Positions 1 through 9,680 are shown, counted from the first letter of the stretch. The stretch: 56,382 nucleotides of DNA from Bacilli bacterium (GCA_017470115.1 JAFUEZ010000002.1:113665-170046); one strand, 5' to 3'. The notes: generated from the letters alone by a model not told the origin. Translations and numbers: made by a program.

Positions 1-1
1 A

Positions 2-814
2 GATTTCATTAACGAATACCTTGATTTTGTTAATGGCGATTCTAAAAAGGAACAACTTATCAAATTTTTAAAACGCTTTGATGTCTTCTTAATTGATGAT
101 ATTCAAATGTTAAAAGATAAGAAAAAGACACAAGAATTTTTCTTCAATATTTACGAAGATTTTCGTCAAAATCACAAACAAGTTGTTCTAACTTCTGATA
201 GACTTCCTGGTGAATTAGATGGAATTGATACAAGACTTATAACTCGTTTCACAAGCGGATTATCTGTGCCAGTTATGAAACCTGATTCTCATACATGTAG
301 AGAAATATTAGAGAAAAAACTTATTAGTGGTGGTTATGATGTTTCAAATTACGATGAAGAAGTTCTCATTTTCTTATCAGAAAAATTCAAAGATTCTGTT
401 AGAAATCTTGAAGGTGCACTTGTAAGATTAAATTTCTACGCTTCATTAAATAAATACGAAAGAATCACTCTTGATGTTTGTGCTGACGCATTAAGAGGAA
501 TGGTAGATGTTAGCGATGCTAAAAATAAAGTTACTGAACAAAAAATTCTTAACGTAGTTGCTGATTATTACTCTTTAAGTGTTGCTCAAATAACTGGTAA
601 AATGAAGACAGGCAATATTGCTAACGCAAGACATATCGCTATTTATTTAATTAGAGATATGTTAGACGTTCCATTCAAAAAAATTGGCTCAATATTTAAC
701 GGTAGAGATCATTCAACCGTTATGCACAGCGTTGAAATCGTTGAGAAAATGTTGAAAAATGACTCTCAAGCTAAACTTGTTGTTGAAGAGTTAAAGAAGC
801 GAATATTATCGTAA
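2..814 (+). CDS. dnaA: Chromosomal replication initiator DnaA (5' end missing)
   Basis: DnaA is the AAA+ initiator that binds DnaA boxes and opens the origin. The gene starts before the window and the reading frame is open from base 2. The visible part holds the Walker B region (LIDDIQM, about residues 31-37 of the fragment), then a sensor-I-like stretch (VLTSDRLPGEL) with an arginine-rich RLITRF segment, and the C-terminal domain IV with the family signature GRDHSTVMHSVE, which contacts the DnaA box. The Walker A region lies upstream of the window. The next gene is dnaN, 89 bp away, as in most Bacillota. The internal ATG at 107 is not the true start, because homologous sequence precedes it. 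Confidence 0.97.
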   Translation, partial: DFINEYLDFVNGDSKKEQLIKFLKRFDVFLIDDIQMLKDKKKTQEFFFNIYEDFRQNHKQVVLTSDRLPGELDGIDTRLITRFTSGLSVPVMKPDSHTCREILEKKLISGGYDVSNYDEEVLIFLSEKFKDSVRNLEGALVRLNFYASLNKYERITLDVCADALRGMVDVSDAKNKVTEQKILNVVADYYSLSVAQITGKMKTGNIANARHIAIYLIRDMLDVPFKKIGSIFNGRDHSTVMHSVEIVEKMLKNDSQAKLVVEELKKRILS

Positions 815-836
815 AATTCTTCTTTCAAAAATTAAG

Positions 837-879
837 TTTTCCACATTATTCACACTTTCCACAGTTACTATTATTATTA
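837..879 (+). other. DnaA-box cluster plus DnaA-trio run (candidate oriC unwinding module)
   Basis: Three abutting 9-mers read in one direction: TTTTCCACA (837-845), TTATTCACA (846-854) and CTTTCCACA (855-863). They match the DnaA box TTATCCACA at 8, 8 and 7 of 9 positions. After a 4-bp gap come CTA TTA TTA TTA (868-879), which on the opposite strand read 3'-GAT-AAT-AAT-AAT, the DnaA-trio form described for Bacillus subtilis. An AT-only stretch follows up to the dnaN ribosome-binding site. Position and order (boxes, trios, AT-rich DNA, dnaN) match the basal unwinding system of Bacillota. A second box cluster upstream of dnaA would be outside the window. Confidence 0.75.
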
Positions 880-903
880 AAATAAATTATAGGAGTATTA
901 AAT

Positions 904-2025
904 ATGAGATTTATTATTGATCGTGATGAATTCCTTAAAGGATTATTAAATGCTAGTCGTATTATTCAAGCTAAATCACTTGACCCTATTCTTAATTATT
1001 TAAAACTTGAATTAAACGATCATCAATTAGAGATTACTGGTTCAAATGGTGATTTATCAATTCTTACAACAATTCCATATTTCTTAAATGAAAAGCAAAT
1101 CATCAGAGATACGAGTGAAGGTGCTATTTTAGTAAATTCAAAATTAATTACTGAAATTGTTAAAAGAGTTGACGGAAATGAAATCAAATTTGATGTCATG
1201 GATGAATCTATTGCTAGAATTGAAGCAGAAAATTCAAATTTCAAACTAAATGTTATTAGAGCAAGTGAATATAGAGAATTCGATTTTGAAAAAACAGGAA
1301 TTGAAGTTAGATTATTTACTAAAGATTTCTTAGACGCTATTAATGAAGTCGGTTTCTGTGCTTCACAAAAAGATGGAAGAGCTATTTTAACTGCAATTAA
1401 TATCGAATGTAATTCACAAACCTTAACTTTCACAGCAACTGATGGTGCTAGACTCGGAAGAAAAGAATTAAGAGTCGAAAATAGTGAACTTTTCAATGTC
1501 AACGTTCCAGCAAAAGCATTACTTGAAGCTGCTAGATCAGTTGGAAACGAAGAAGAAATCTCATTATTTATAGCTGATAAAAAAGTTATTATCGCTTTAG
1601 CAAATACAGTTTTGAACTCAAAATTAATTCCTGAACAATATCCAAATGTTAAAAATATTATTCCTAAGACATTCAATTATTACTTAGAAGTAAATGCTAA
1701 TGAAATCTTAAATGCGATGAGTCGTGTTTCCCTCTTCTCAACAGAAAGAGAAAACATTGTCAAACTTACAATGCAAGAAGGCAAAATTGTCGTTTCAAGT
1801 AAATCACAACAAACCGGATCAGCAGAAGAAGAACTTAGTTTATTTAAATTTACTGGTGATAGATTAGAAATCTCATTTAACTGTGATTATGTCTCTGGAG
1901 CAATTAGAGCACTCAAGAGTCAAGATGTCTTAATTAGCTTTATTGGTGAAATGAAACCATTTACTGTAGTTGACAAAAATAATGACTCAGTAATTCAACT
2001 TATAACCCCTGTAAGAACCTATTAG
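904..2025 (+). CDS. dnaN: DNA polymerase III beta subunit (sliding clamp)
   Basis: This is the ring-shaped processivity clamp that tethers Pol III and many partner proteins to DNA. The 373-residue length is typical. The start MRFIIDRDEFLKGL and the C-terminal VIQLITPVRTY match the family ends (usual C terminus ..LI.P.R.Y). Three repeated clamp folds are expected. The ATG is preceded by a good ribosome-binding site (TAGGAG, about 892-897). The DnaA boxes and trios lie in its leader, so DnaA may also affect its expression; this is inferred from position only. Confidence 0.97.
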   Translation: MRFIIDRDEFLKGLLNASRIIQAKSLDPILNYLKLELNDHQLEITGSNGDLSILTTIPYFLNEKQIIRDTSEGAILVNSKLITEIVKRVDGNEIKFDVMDESIARIEAENSNFKLNVIRASEYREFDFEKTGIEVRLFTKDFLDAINEVGFCASQKDGRAILTAINIECNSQTLTFTATDGARLGRKELRVENSELFNVNVPAKALLEAARSVGNEEEISLFIADKKVIIALANTVLNSKLIPEQYPNVKNIIPKTFNYYLEVNANEILNAMSRVSLFSTERENIVKLTMQEGKIVVSSKSQQTGSAEEELSLFKFTGDRLEISFNCDYVSGAIRALKSQDVLISFIGEMKPFTVVDKNNDSVIQLITPVRTY

Positions 2026-2090
2026 AGAAAGATTTTTAATCAATCCGCTAAAAATCATCAAAAACATAAAAATCTCTTTAAAACAAAACC

Positions 2091-2115
2091 CCTTTAATAT
2101 ATAATATTAAAGGAG
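2091..2115 (+). promoter_or_regulatory. Hairpin covering the ribosome-binding site of the S4 gene
   Basis: A perfect 10-bp inverted repeat, CCTTTAATAT (2091-2100) and ATATTAAAGG (2104-2113), has a 3-nt loop. Its 3' arm contains most of the AAGGAG ribosome-binding site (2110-2115) of the next gene. A run of T follows (2116-2120), so it could also act as a weak terminator or attenuator after dnaN. Either way it sits where it could set the level of the S4-recF-gyrase genes. Confidence 0.5.
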
Positions 2116-2121
2116 TTTTTT

Positions 2122-2346
2122 ATGTCTAAGAATTATCAACAAATCAAAATTTCTACTGACTATATTACGCTTGGTCAACTTCTTAAATTTGCAAGCATTA
2201 TTGATAATGGTTCTGAAGCAAAAGTTTTTATTTTAGAAAACAAAATTTTAGTTGATGGCGAAGATTGTAAAATGAGAGGAAAGAAACTTAGAGGCGGAGA
2301 AAAAATAGAGATTAATGACTCAGTGTTTCTTGAAATAACTAGATGA
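2122..2346 (+). CDS. yaaA: S4-domain RNA-binding protein (YaaA/RlbA type)
   Basis: A 74-residue protein that is almost entirely one S4 RNA-binding fold (LGQLLKFASIIDNGSEAK ... VDGEDCKMRGKKL). It occupies the position found throughout Bacillota between dnaN and recF. B. subtilis YaaA/RlbA is thought to act in ribosome assembly. The stop is TGA and overlaps the recF start by 4 nt (ATGA), so the two genes are translationally coupled. Use of TGA as a stop here argues against the mycoplasma code. Confidence 0.9.
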   Translation: MSKNYQQIKISTDYITLGQLLKFASIIDNGSEAKVFILENKILVDGEDCKMRGKKLRGGEKIEINDSVFLEITR

Positions 2347-3416
2347 AAGTTACTAATTTAGAGCTCACAAATTTTAGAAATTATAAATATTTATCCGCTG
2401 AATTTTCTGATGGCATTAACTATATTGTAGGGGAAAATGCTAAAGGAAAAACTAATTTAGTTGAGGCCATTTATACACTAAGTTTTGGCAAAAGTTTTAG
2501 AACCAACGATACACTTGAGATGATCAATAAAGATTCTAAATATTCAATCATTAAAGCTAAAACAAAAAGTGAAACATCTTCAAAAGATATTGATGTTTAT
2601 CTATTGAGTGAAGGCAAAAAAATACGTGTTAATAAAAAGCCAATTTCTAAATTAAGCGACTTAAATGGGATTATAAATGTTTTGTGTTTTACTCCTAAAG
2701 ATGTGAATTTATTAAAAGATTCACCATCACAAAGACGCAAATTTTTAAATCAAAACATTTCAAAAAATAGCAAAATCTATTTAAGTAGTTTGATGGATTA
2801 TGAAAAAGTTCTAAAACAACGTAATGATTTACTTAAACAAGAAAAAGTGAATTTTGATTACTTAGGAATTTTAACTGATTATTTGGTGAGATTATCAAAA
2901 CCTATCTATGAATATCGTCAAAAATTCGTAAAAAGAATTAATGAGATACTTAAAGATGTCTATAAAAACATTTCACTTACTGATGAAGTTTTAAAAATCA
3001 AATATAAACCATTTCTTGATTCTGAAGAACATTATGAAGAAGAATTACAAGAACTCTATAAAGCGCAAACTCAAGAAGATTTAAAGAAAAAAGTAACAAC
3101 TATTGGAGTTCATAAAGAAGATTTTAATATCTATTTAGGAGATAAAAACTTAGGAGTATACGGTTCGCAAGGCGAAAATAGATTAGCGATTATCTCGTTA
3201 AAAATTGCTCCATATTTCTTAGCTAAAAGTGACAAAGAAAAACCAGTTATTGTTTTAGATGATGTATTAAGTGAGCTAGATGAAAATCATGAAAAGAATC
3301 TGTTAAATTATTTAAAAACTTTCAATCAAGTATTTATAACAAACACAAAAAAATCCGATTATTATCAAGAAAAATACTATATATGTGACAATGACAATAT
3401 TGTCAAGGAGGACTAG
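2343..3416 (+). CDS. recF: DNA replication and repair protein RecF
   Basis: RecF is an SMC-like ATPase that loads RecA at single-strand gaps together with RecO and RecR. The 357 residues are the usual size. Visible motifs are Walker A (GENAKGKTN, about residue 32), the signature region GSQGENRLAIISLK, and Walker B with D-loop (VIVLDDVLSELD) near residue 305. The start overlaps yaaA by 4 nt. The stop is 1 nt before the gyrB start, and the gyrB ribosome-binding site lies inside recF, so the genes form one operon. Confidence 0.95.
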   Translation: MKVTNLELTNFRNYKYLSAEFSDGINYIVGENAKGKTNLVEAIYTLSFGKSFRTNDTLEMINKDSKYSIIKAKTKSETSSKDIDVYLLSEGKKIRVNKKPISKLSDLNGIINVLCFTPKDVNLLKDSPSQRRKFLNQNISKNSKIYLSSLMDYEKVLKQRNDLLKQEKVNFDYLGILTDYLVRLSKPIYEYRQKFVKRINEILKDVYKNISLTDEVLKIKYKPFLDSEEHYEEELQELYKAQTQEDLKKKVTTIGVHKEDFNIYLGDKNLGVYGSQGENRLAIISLKIAPYFLAKSDKEKPVIVLDDVLSELDENHEKNLLNYLKTFNQVFITNTKKSDYYQEKYYICDNDNIVKED

Positions 3417-3417
3417 T

Positions 3418-5520
3418 ATGGAAGAAGAAAAGAAAATTCAAGAAGTTACTGAAGAAGTAAAACCTGAAGATGAAATTATTCCTGAAAACGAAGGCTTCAA
3501 TGAACAAGAAGAAAAAAACATTGATAGTAAAATCAGCGAAGAAATTATCGAAGGCGTCGATGAAAAAGTTTTAGAAAAAGTCGATAACGAATATAACAGT
3601 GACAGCTTAACCGTTCTTGAAGGTCTTCAAGCAGTTAGAAAAAGACCTGGTATGTATATTGGTTCAACTTCATCAACCGGTTTACACCATCTTGTTTGGG
3701 AAATCGTTGATAATGGTATCGATGAAGCTTTAGCAGGTTTTTGTGATACAGTTACAGTTACTATTAATCCTGATAATACAATCACTGTTACTGATAATGG
3801 ACGTGGTATTCCAACCGATATAGTTGCTAAAACAGGACTTAGTGGCGTCGAAACCGTTTATACTGTTTTGCATGCTGGTGGTAAATTTGGAGATGGTGGC
3901 GGATATAAAGTTTCTGGTGGCTTACATGGTGTTGGTGCATCAGTTGTTAATGCTCTTTCTGAATGGGTCGATGTCACAGTTCATAAAAATGGGGAAATTT
4001 GGTATATAAGATTTGAAAACGGTGGAAATGCTGTTGATAGATTAAAGAAAATTGGAACATGTGATGATCATGGAACAATTGTTACATTCAAACCAGATCC
4101 AACAATTTTTAAAGAAACAACTGTTTTTAACTATGAAACAATCAAAAACAGATTAAGACAAATGGCTTTCCTAAATAAAGGAATCACAATCACCTTAACT
4201 GATAAGAGAGTCGAACCAAACGAAAAAGAAAGTTTTAAATATGATGGTGGTATTAAAGAATACGTTTCTTTCATCAATAAGAAATCGTTCCCATTATTCC
4301 CAGATATTATTTATTGTGAAGGTGCTCAAAAGTTTGATGATAACGGTGTAGAAGAAATAATCTATGCTGAAATCGCACTTCAATACACATCAAATTATAA
4401 TAACAACGTCTATTCATATTGTAATAACGTTTCTACCGGAAACGGTGGTATGCATGAAGATGGATTTAATTTAGCTTTAACAAGAGTTTTAAATAACTAT
4501 GCTAGAGAAAATAAATTCTTAAAAGATCAAGATAAAGAAAAATTCAATCTCGATGACTGCTTAGAAGGTTTAACTGCAATTATTTCAGTTAAGCACCCAA
4601 ATCCACAATATGAAGGTCAAACAAAAGGAAAATTAGGCAATCTCGAAGTCAAAAAGATTGTTTCAAATATTTTTGGTGAGCAATTACAAAGATTCTTGCT
4701 TGAAAATAAAGCAGTTGCTACCGAAATCATGAAGAAAGTTAGAGGAGCTTATGAAGGAAGACTTGCCGCTAGAGCTGCTCGTGAAAATACAAGAAGAAAG
4801 AATGGCTTAGAGCCAACAACTCTTCCAGGAAAACTTGCTGATTGTTCATCAAATAACCCTGAAGAATGCGAATTATTCATCGTTGAGGGTAATTCAGCAG
4901 GCGGCAGTGCAAAACAAGGTAGAGATCCAAGAACACAAGCAATTATGCCATTAAGAGGTAAAATTCTTAATGTTCAAAAAGCTCAGCAACATAGAATCTT
5001 TGATAATGCTGAAATTGGAAACATGATTAGCGCAATTGGTGCTGGTTTTGGAGAAGATTTTGATATTAGTAAGATTAGATATCACAAAATTGTAATCATG
5101 ACCGATGCTGATGTTGATGGCTCACATATTAGAATTTTACTTTTAACATTCTTCCACAGATTTATGAAACCATTAATTGATCATGGATATATTTATATTG
5201 CTCAACCTCCACTATATAAGGTTGAATTCAAAAACAAAGCATACTATGCATATACTGATGAACAATTAAATGTTATTAGAAAGACACTTGATTTAAAACC
5301 AGGATATCCATATCAACGTTATAAAGGTCTTGGTGAAATGGACCCACAACAACTTGAAGAAACCACAATGGATCCTAAAGTTAGAAAGATGTTAAGAGTC
5401 ACTGTTGATGATGCATTAGCAGCAGACCAAGTCTTTAGTGATTTAATGGGTGAAGAAGTTGAACCACGTTCTGAATTTATTGAAAAGAACGCAAAATTTG
5501 TTAAAAACCTTGATATTTAA
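3418..5520 (+). CDS. gyrB: DNA gyrase subunit B, with acidic N-terminal extension
   Basis: ATPase subunit of the A2B2 gyrase that introduces negative supercoils. The GHKL ATPase starts near residue 63 (NSDSLTVLEGLQAVRKRPG) and includes GRGIPTD and GGLHGVG. The TOPRIM segment carries E490 and the DADVDG metal site. About 60 acidic residues precede the ATPase domain, which is unusual because the usual lead is under 15. The TOPRIM motif reads EGNSAGGSAKQGRD: Asn492 stands where most GyrB proteins have Asp (E. coli D426, a quinolone-resistance position). The ATG at 3418 was chosen over an upstream in-frame ATG (3385, inside recF) because AAGGAGG lies about 7 nt before it. Length from this start is 700 residues. 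Confidence 0.96.
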   Translation: MEEEKKIQEVTEEVKPEDEIIPENEGFNEQEEKNIDSKISEEIIEGVDEKVLEKVDNEYNSDSLTVLEGLQAVRKRPGMYIGSTSSTGLHHLVWEIVDNGIDEALAGFCDTVTVTINPDNTITVTDNGRGIPTDIVAKTGLSGVETVYTVLHAGGKFGDGGGYKVSGGLHGVGASVVNALSEWVDVTVHKNGEIWYIRFENGGNAVDRLKKIGTCDDHGTIVTFKPDPTIFKETTVFNYETIKNRLRQMAFLNKGITITLTDKRVEPNEKESFKYDGGIKEYVSFINKKSFPLFPDIIYCEGAQKFDDNGVEEIIYAEIALQYTSNYNNNVYSYCNNVSTGNGGMHEDGFNLALTRVLNNYARENKFLKDQDKEKFNLDDCLEGLTAIISVKHPNPQYEGQTKGKLGNLEVKKIVSNIFGEQLQRFLLENKAVATEIMKKVRGAYEGRLAARAARENTRRKNGLEPTTLPGKLADCSSNNPEECELFIVEGNSAGGSAKQGRDPRTQAIMPLRGKILNVQKAQQHRIFDNAEIGNMISAIGAGFGEDFDISKIRYHKIVIMTDADVDGSHIRILLLTFFHRFMKPLIDHGYIYIAQPPLYKVEFKNKAYYAYTDEQLNVIRKTLDLKPGYPYQRYKGLGEMDPQQLEETTMDPKVRKMLRVTVDDALAADQVFSDLMGEEVEPRSEFIEKNAKFVKNLDI

Positions 5521-5535
5521 TAAGGAGGTAAAACA

Positions 5536-8178
5536 ATGGAAAACGATGAAAAGAAATTAGAAAACCCTGCAGAAACCCCTTCAAATGAAGAAAATGATAC
5601 AAGTTTAGCTGAAGAAAACGCAGCTCTTGAAGCAGGAATTGAAGCATCACTTGTAGATACTGAAATCGTCTCAGAAGTTCAAAATGCCTTCTTAGATTAC
5701 GCAATGTCAGTTATTGTCTCACGTGCAATTCCTGATGTCAGAGATGGTTTAAAACCAGTTCATAGAAGAGTCATCTTCGGTATGATTGATGGCGGATTTA
5801 CACCAGACAAACCATTTGTTAAATCAGCAAAAATTGTTGGTGACGTTATGGGTAAATATCACCCACATGGCGATTCAGCTATTTATATGACAATGGTTAG
5901 ACTTGCTCAACCATTCTCGATGAGATATACACTTGTTGATGGCCATGGTAATTTTGGTTCAATGGATGGTGATGATCCAGCAGCTATGCGTTATACAGAA
6001 TCAAGAATGAGTAAACTCGCTCTTGAAATGACTCGTGATTTATATTCAAAAACTGTTGATTTTGTTCCTAACTATGATGGTTCACTTGAAGAACCAAGTG
6101 TTTTACCTTCTAGATTCCCAAATTTAATTGTTAATGGAAGTGACGGTATTGCTGTTGGTATGGCTACAAAAATGCCTCCACACAATTTAACCGAAGTAAT
6201 TGATGGAATTAAATATGTTGCTGAAAACCCAGAATGTTCAGTTGAAGATTTAATGAACATTATTAAAGGTCCTGATTTCCCAACTGGTGGAATTATTTAT
6301 GGATTAGGTGGAATTAGAGAAGCTTACACAACAGGTAGAGGCACATTTAAGGTCCGTGGTAGAGCTGAAATTAAAGAAGAAGCCAACGGAAAAAGCAAGA
6401 TTATAATCACTGAAATTCCTTATCAAGTTAATAAGAGTGCATTAGTTGCAAAAATCGGTGAACTTGCTAGAGAAAAAGTCATTGATGGCATTACATCAGT
6501 TAAAGATTTCTCTAAAACAGATGTTAATATTGAAGTCGAATGTAGAAGAGACACCGTTCCTCAAGTTATCTTGAATCAACTTTATAAGAATACTCAGCTT
6601 GAAACTAGTTATGGTGTAATCAACCTTTGTATTGTTGATGGCGCACCAAAAGTTTTAGGTCTTAAAGAGTTAATTAATCATTACACAAATTATCAAATTG
6701 AAATTGTTGAAAGAAGAACAAAATTCCTTAAAGAAAAGGATGAAGCTAGAAAACATATCGTTGAAGGTTTGTTAAGAGTTCATGAAATATTAAAGAAAGA
6801 TGAATTTGGCGGCACAAGTAAACGTGATGAATTCATTGAACTTGCTACTAGTAGCGCTAATCCAAACGAATTTGCCCAAAAACTTCAAGAAAAATATGGT
6901 TTCTCAGAAGTTCAAGCCAAAGCAATTGTTGCTATGACTTTAGGAAGACTTACTGGTTTAGAAACTCAAAAACTTGAAGACGAAAAAGCTCAACTTGAAG
7001 CAAATATTGCAAATTACAATTACATTCTTGAATCAAGAGAACATTTACTTGAAGTTGTCTTAAAAGAATTAGATGAAATCAAAGAAAGATTTGGAGATAA
7101 GAGAAGAACATCAATTTCAACTCAAGTTCTTTCAATCGATGATGAAGATTTGATTCCTGAAGATGATCTTGTTATTACTTTAAGTGAAAACGGTTATATC
7201 AAGAGAATGTCTACATCTGAATTTAGAGCTCAAAATCGTGGTGGAACAGGCGTTAAAGGTATGACTGTTTATAGTAACGATGAAGTTAAGATGGCAATTT
7301 TCTCTAAGACACATATGGACGTCTTATTCTTCACAAATTTAGGTAGAGTTTATAGAAAAAGAGGTCACGAAATTCCTGAATCAAGTAGAGTTGGTAAAGG
7401 AATCCCAGCACTTAATCTTTTAAATTTAGAAAAAGATGAAAAGGTTGTTTCTATTATTAATGTAGAAGAATATGAGAACCATTATCTTTTCTTCTGTACA
7501 GAAAAAGCCGTTGTTAAGAGAACACCTCTTGAAGAATTTAAGAGAATTAATGTCAACGGAAAATATGCGATTACATTCAAAGAAGGCGACAACTTATTTG
7601 GTGTAAAAGTAACTAACGGAAACACAAGGATTTGTATCGCAAGCAACGAAGGAAAACTTTGTATGTTTGATGAAAATGATGTTAGACCAATGGGTAGAAC
7701 TGCTGCTGGTGTCAGAGGTATGAGACTTGAAGGCGATGCAAAAGTTGTTGGTTTAGCAACAGATCAATATGGAAAATTGGTTTTCGTTATTTCTGAAAAA
7801 GGTTTAGGAAAATTATCACCAATTGACACCTATAGATTAACAAATAGAGGTGCAGGCGGTGTTATTACAATTAGAATCACTGAGAAAACAGGTGAACTCG
7901 TTGGTATGAATGTTGTTGGCGGTTATGAAGATTACATGACCATCACAAATAATGGCCAAGTTATTAGATCTCCAATTTCTCAAGTTAGAGTCTGTGGTAG
8001 AAACTCATCAGGCGTTAAAATCATTAATTTAAAGAATAAAGAAACAGTATCTTCATTTACAGTTTTGCCTCCAGCAGAAGATGAAAACATCGCTGAAAAG
8101 CAAGCTGAAATTGATGCTCAAATTAATGAAGTTGAAAAAGAAAATATTCAAGAAGAAAACGAAAATTCTGAAGAATAA
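5536..8178 (+). CDS. gyrA: DNA gyrase subunit A, with acidic N- and C-terminal tails
   Basis: Breakage-reunion subunit of gyrase, 880 residues. The catalytic Tyr is Y153 in [10 protein letters not shown] GyrA box is recognisable as [10 protein letters not shown] (about residue 570), so this is GyrA and not ParC. The quinolone-determining region reads [14 protein letters not shown]: Ser114 (E. coli S83) is kept, but the position of D87/E is Met118. An acidic, low-complexity extension of about 45 residues precedes the core, and another acidic tail ends the protein. TAAGGAGG gives a strong ribosome-binding site, 15 bp after gyrB, so the two subunits are co-transcribed. Confidence 0.97.
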   Translation: MENDEKKLENPAETPSNEENDTSLAEENAALEAGIEASLVDTEIVSEVQNAFLDYAMSVIVSRAIPDVRDGLKPVHRRVIFGMIDGGFTPDKPFVKSAKIVGDVMGKYHPHGDSAIYMTMVRLAQPFSMRYTLVDGHGNFGSMDGDDPAAMRYTESRMSKLALEMTRDLYSKTVDFVPNYDGSLEEPSVLPSRFPNLIVNGSDGIAVGMATKMPPHNLTEVIDGIKYVAENPECSVEDLMNIIKGPDFPTGGIIYGLGGIREAYTTGRGTFKVRGRAEIKEEANGKSKIIITEIPYQVNKSALVAKIGELAREKVIDGITSVKDFSKTDVNIEVECRRDTVPQVILNQLYKNTQLETSYGVINLCIVDGAPKVLGLKELINHYTNYQIEIVERRTKFLKEKDEARKHIVEGLLRVHEILKKDEFGGTSKRDEFIELATSSANPNEFAQKLQEKYGFSEVQAKAIVAMTLGRLTGLETQKLEDEKAQLEANIANYNYILESREHLLEVVLKELDEIKERFGDKRRTSISTQVLSIDDEDLIPEDDLVITLSENGYIKRMSTSEFRAQNRGGTGVKGMTVYSNDEVKMAIFSKTHMDVLFFTNLGRVYRKRGHEIPESSRVGKGIPALNLLNLEKDEKVVSIINVEEYENHYLFFCTEKAVVKRTPLEEFKRINVNGKYAITFKEGDNLFGVKVTNGNTRICIASNEGKLCMFDENDVRPMGRTAAGVRGMRLEGDAKVVGLATDQYGKLVFVISEKGLGKLSPIDTYRLTNRGAGGVITIRITEKTGELVGMNVVGGYEDYMTITNNGQVIRSPISQVRVCGRNSSGVKIINLKNKETVSSFTVLPPAEDENIAEKQAEIDAQINEVEKENIQEENENSEE

Positions 8179-8182
8179 TTTT

Positions 8183-8213
8183 AAAAAGCCTGCAAAACTT
8201 AATTATTTTTAAA
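8183..8213 (+). repeat. Dispersed intergenic element, copy 1 (+ orientation)
   Basis: Contains GCCTGCAAAACTTAATTATT followed by T and A runs, just after the gyrA stop. It is one of about ten copies in the window; see the finding on the dispersed element for all positions. It has no internal dyad strong enough for a terminator. Confidence 0.7.
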
Positions 8214-8240
8214 AAAATATATAAAACAAGGAGAAATTTT

Positions 8241-9521
8241 ATGATTGAACTTAATTATATTTTAGAGAATAAAGAAAAAGTAAAAGAACTTTTAGCTAGA
8301 AAATTATACGAAGCAGATATCGACACTCTTTGTAAAAACGTTGAAGAAAAAAGAGAGCTTCAAAGAAAGGTTGAAGCAAATAAAGCTGAGCAAAATAAAT
8401 TATCAAAATCGGTTCCTCAAGTTAAAAAAGAAGGAGGAGATGTAAATGCAATTTTCGCTCAAGTCAAAGCTTTAGCTGCTGAAAATAAAGAAAGTGAAGC
8501 AAAACTTGCCGAACTTGAAACAAAAATCAATGAAGTTTTAGTTGCTTTACCAAATCTACCTGATGAAGATTTAGTTGGTGGAGGAAAAGAAAACAACAAA
8601 CCAATCGCTTATGTATATGAACAACCAAAATTTGATTTCAAAATTAAAGACCATGTTGAACTTGCTGAAAGTTTAGGTTTAATTGATTATCAAAGAGCCG
8701 CTAAAGTTTCAGGACATGGAACTTGGTTCTATACCGGACTTGGTGCACAACTTGAATGGGCATTATTAAATTTCTTTATTTCTGAACATTTAAAAGGCAA
8801 TTTTACAATGATGCTCCCACCTCATATGTTGAATTACAAGAGCGGATTTACTGCTGGTCAATTTCCAAAATTTGAACAAGATGTTTTTGAACTTAAAGAT
8901 TTAGAACCAATGAGATTCATGCTTCCAACTGCTGAAACTGCCCTTGTTAATTATTATAGAGACGAAATTTTAGATGAAGCAGAGCTCCCAAAGAAATTCT
9001 TCGCATATACACCATGTTATAGAAAAGAAGCCGGATCATATAGAACCGAAGAAAGAGGTATGATTAGAGGTTATCAATTCGATAAAGTTGAAATGGTCGA
9101 ATATACTACAGAAGATGATAGCGATAGAGCATTCGATGAATTAGTCAAAAAAGCTACAAATTTATTAGAAAAATTAGGCTTACACTTTAGAGTAAGTAAA
9201 CTTGCAGCTGCTGATTGTTCACATTCAATGGCAAGAACTTATGATATTGAAGTTTGGTTACCATCTATGGGAATTTATAAAGAAGTTTCATCTGTTTCTA
9301 ATGCAAGAAGTTATCAAGCACGTAGAGGTATGATGAGATATAGAGATAAAGATGGTAAACTTCACTATATGCACACATTAAATGGTAGCGGACTTGCGAC
9401 ATCACGTGTTTTCCCAGCAATCTTGGAACAATTCCAACAAGCTGATGGCTCAGTTTTAGTCCCTGAAGTGTTACAACCATTCATGGGCGGAGTTAAAGTT
9501 TTAAAACCTATTAAAAAGTAA
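8241..9521 (+). CDS. serS: Seryl-tRNA synthetase
   Basis: Class II synthetase that charges tRNA-Ser, 426 residues. An N-terminal coiled-coil arm (about residues 30-105, rich in K/E/Q) precedes the catalytic core. Motif 2 is visible as YTPCYRKEAGSYRTEERGM, and motif 3 as NGSGLATSRVFPAILE near the C terminus. The gene follows gyrA at the same place as in many Bacillota origins. The ribosome-binding site AAGGAG is at about 8229-8234. An intrinsic terminator follows directly. Confidence 0.97.
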   Translation: MIELNYILENKEKVKELLARKLYEADIDTLCKNVEEKRELQRKVEANKAEQNKLSKSVPQVKKEGGDVNAIFAQVKALAAENKESEAKLAELETKINEVLVALPNLPDEDLVGGGKENNKPIAYVYEQPKFDFKIKDHVELAESLGLIDYQRAAKVSGHGTWFYTGLGAQLEWALLNFFISEHLKGNFTMMLPPHMLNYKSGFTAGQFPKFEQDVFELKDLEPMRFMLPTAETALVNYYRDEILDEAELPKKFFAYTPCYRKEAGSYRTEERGMIRGYQFDKVEMVEYTTEDDSDRAFDELVKKATNLLEKLGLHFRVSKLAAADCSHSMARTYDIEVWLPSMGIYKEVSSVSNARSYQARRGMMRYRDKDGKLHYMHTLNGSGLATSRVFPAILEQFQQADGSVLVPEVLQPFMGGVKVLKPIKK

Positions 9522-9545
9522 AGAAGCCAAGTGCTTCTTTTTCTT
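9520..9545 (+). terminator. Intrinsic terminator of serS
   Basis: AAGAAGC (9521-9527) pairs with GCTTCTT (9533-9539) around a 5-nt loop, with one extra A-T pair at the base. It is followed by TTTTTCTTT. Confidence 0.85.
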
Positions 9546-9596
9546 TATAGTTAATAAAACTATTTGTTTAATCAGTTAATTAATTTATAATAATTA

Positions 9597-9680
9597 GGCC
9601 GTTGCGAGTCATTGCTTCGAACCTGGTCAGGATGGAAACATAGCAGCCATAAGATGATTTTATGATTGTGCGACGGTTTT
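9597..9680 (+). ncRNA. ffs: Signal recognition particle RNA (small bacterial 4.5S type)
   Basis: The helix-8 core is present: GGTCAGGATGGAAACATAGCAG carries GGTCAG, a GAAA tetraloop closed by ATG/CAT, and the AGCAG internal loop bound by Ffh. The ends pair as CCGTTGC with GCGACGG (one G-U), and the helix runs into a T tract, which gives a built-in terminator. The length of about 84 nt fits the short form lacking the Alu domain. Placement between serS and tadA matches other Bacillota origins. Confidence 0.88.

Noticed and set aside
1023-1676. Long minus-strand open frame within dnaN
   Set aside because: Codon-structure shadow of dnaN; no start signal and no recognisable protein.
3385-3417. 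Upstream in-frame ATG for gyrB inside recF
   Set aside because: It lies before the strong AAGGAGG that serves the ATG at 3418, and would translate recF's last codons in another frame.
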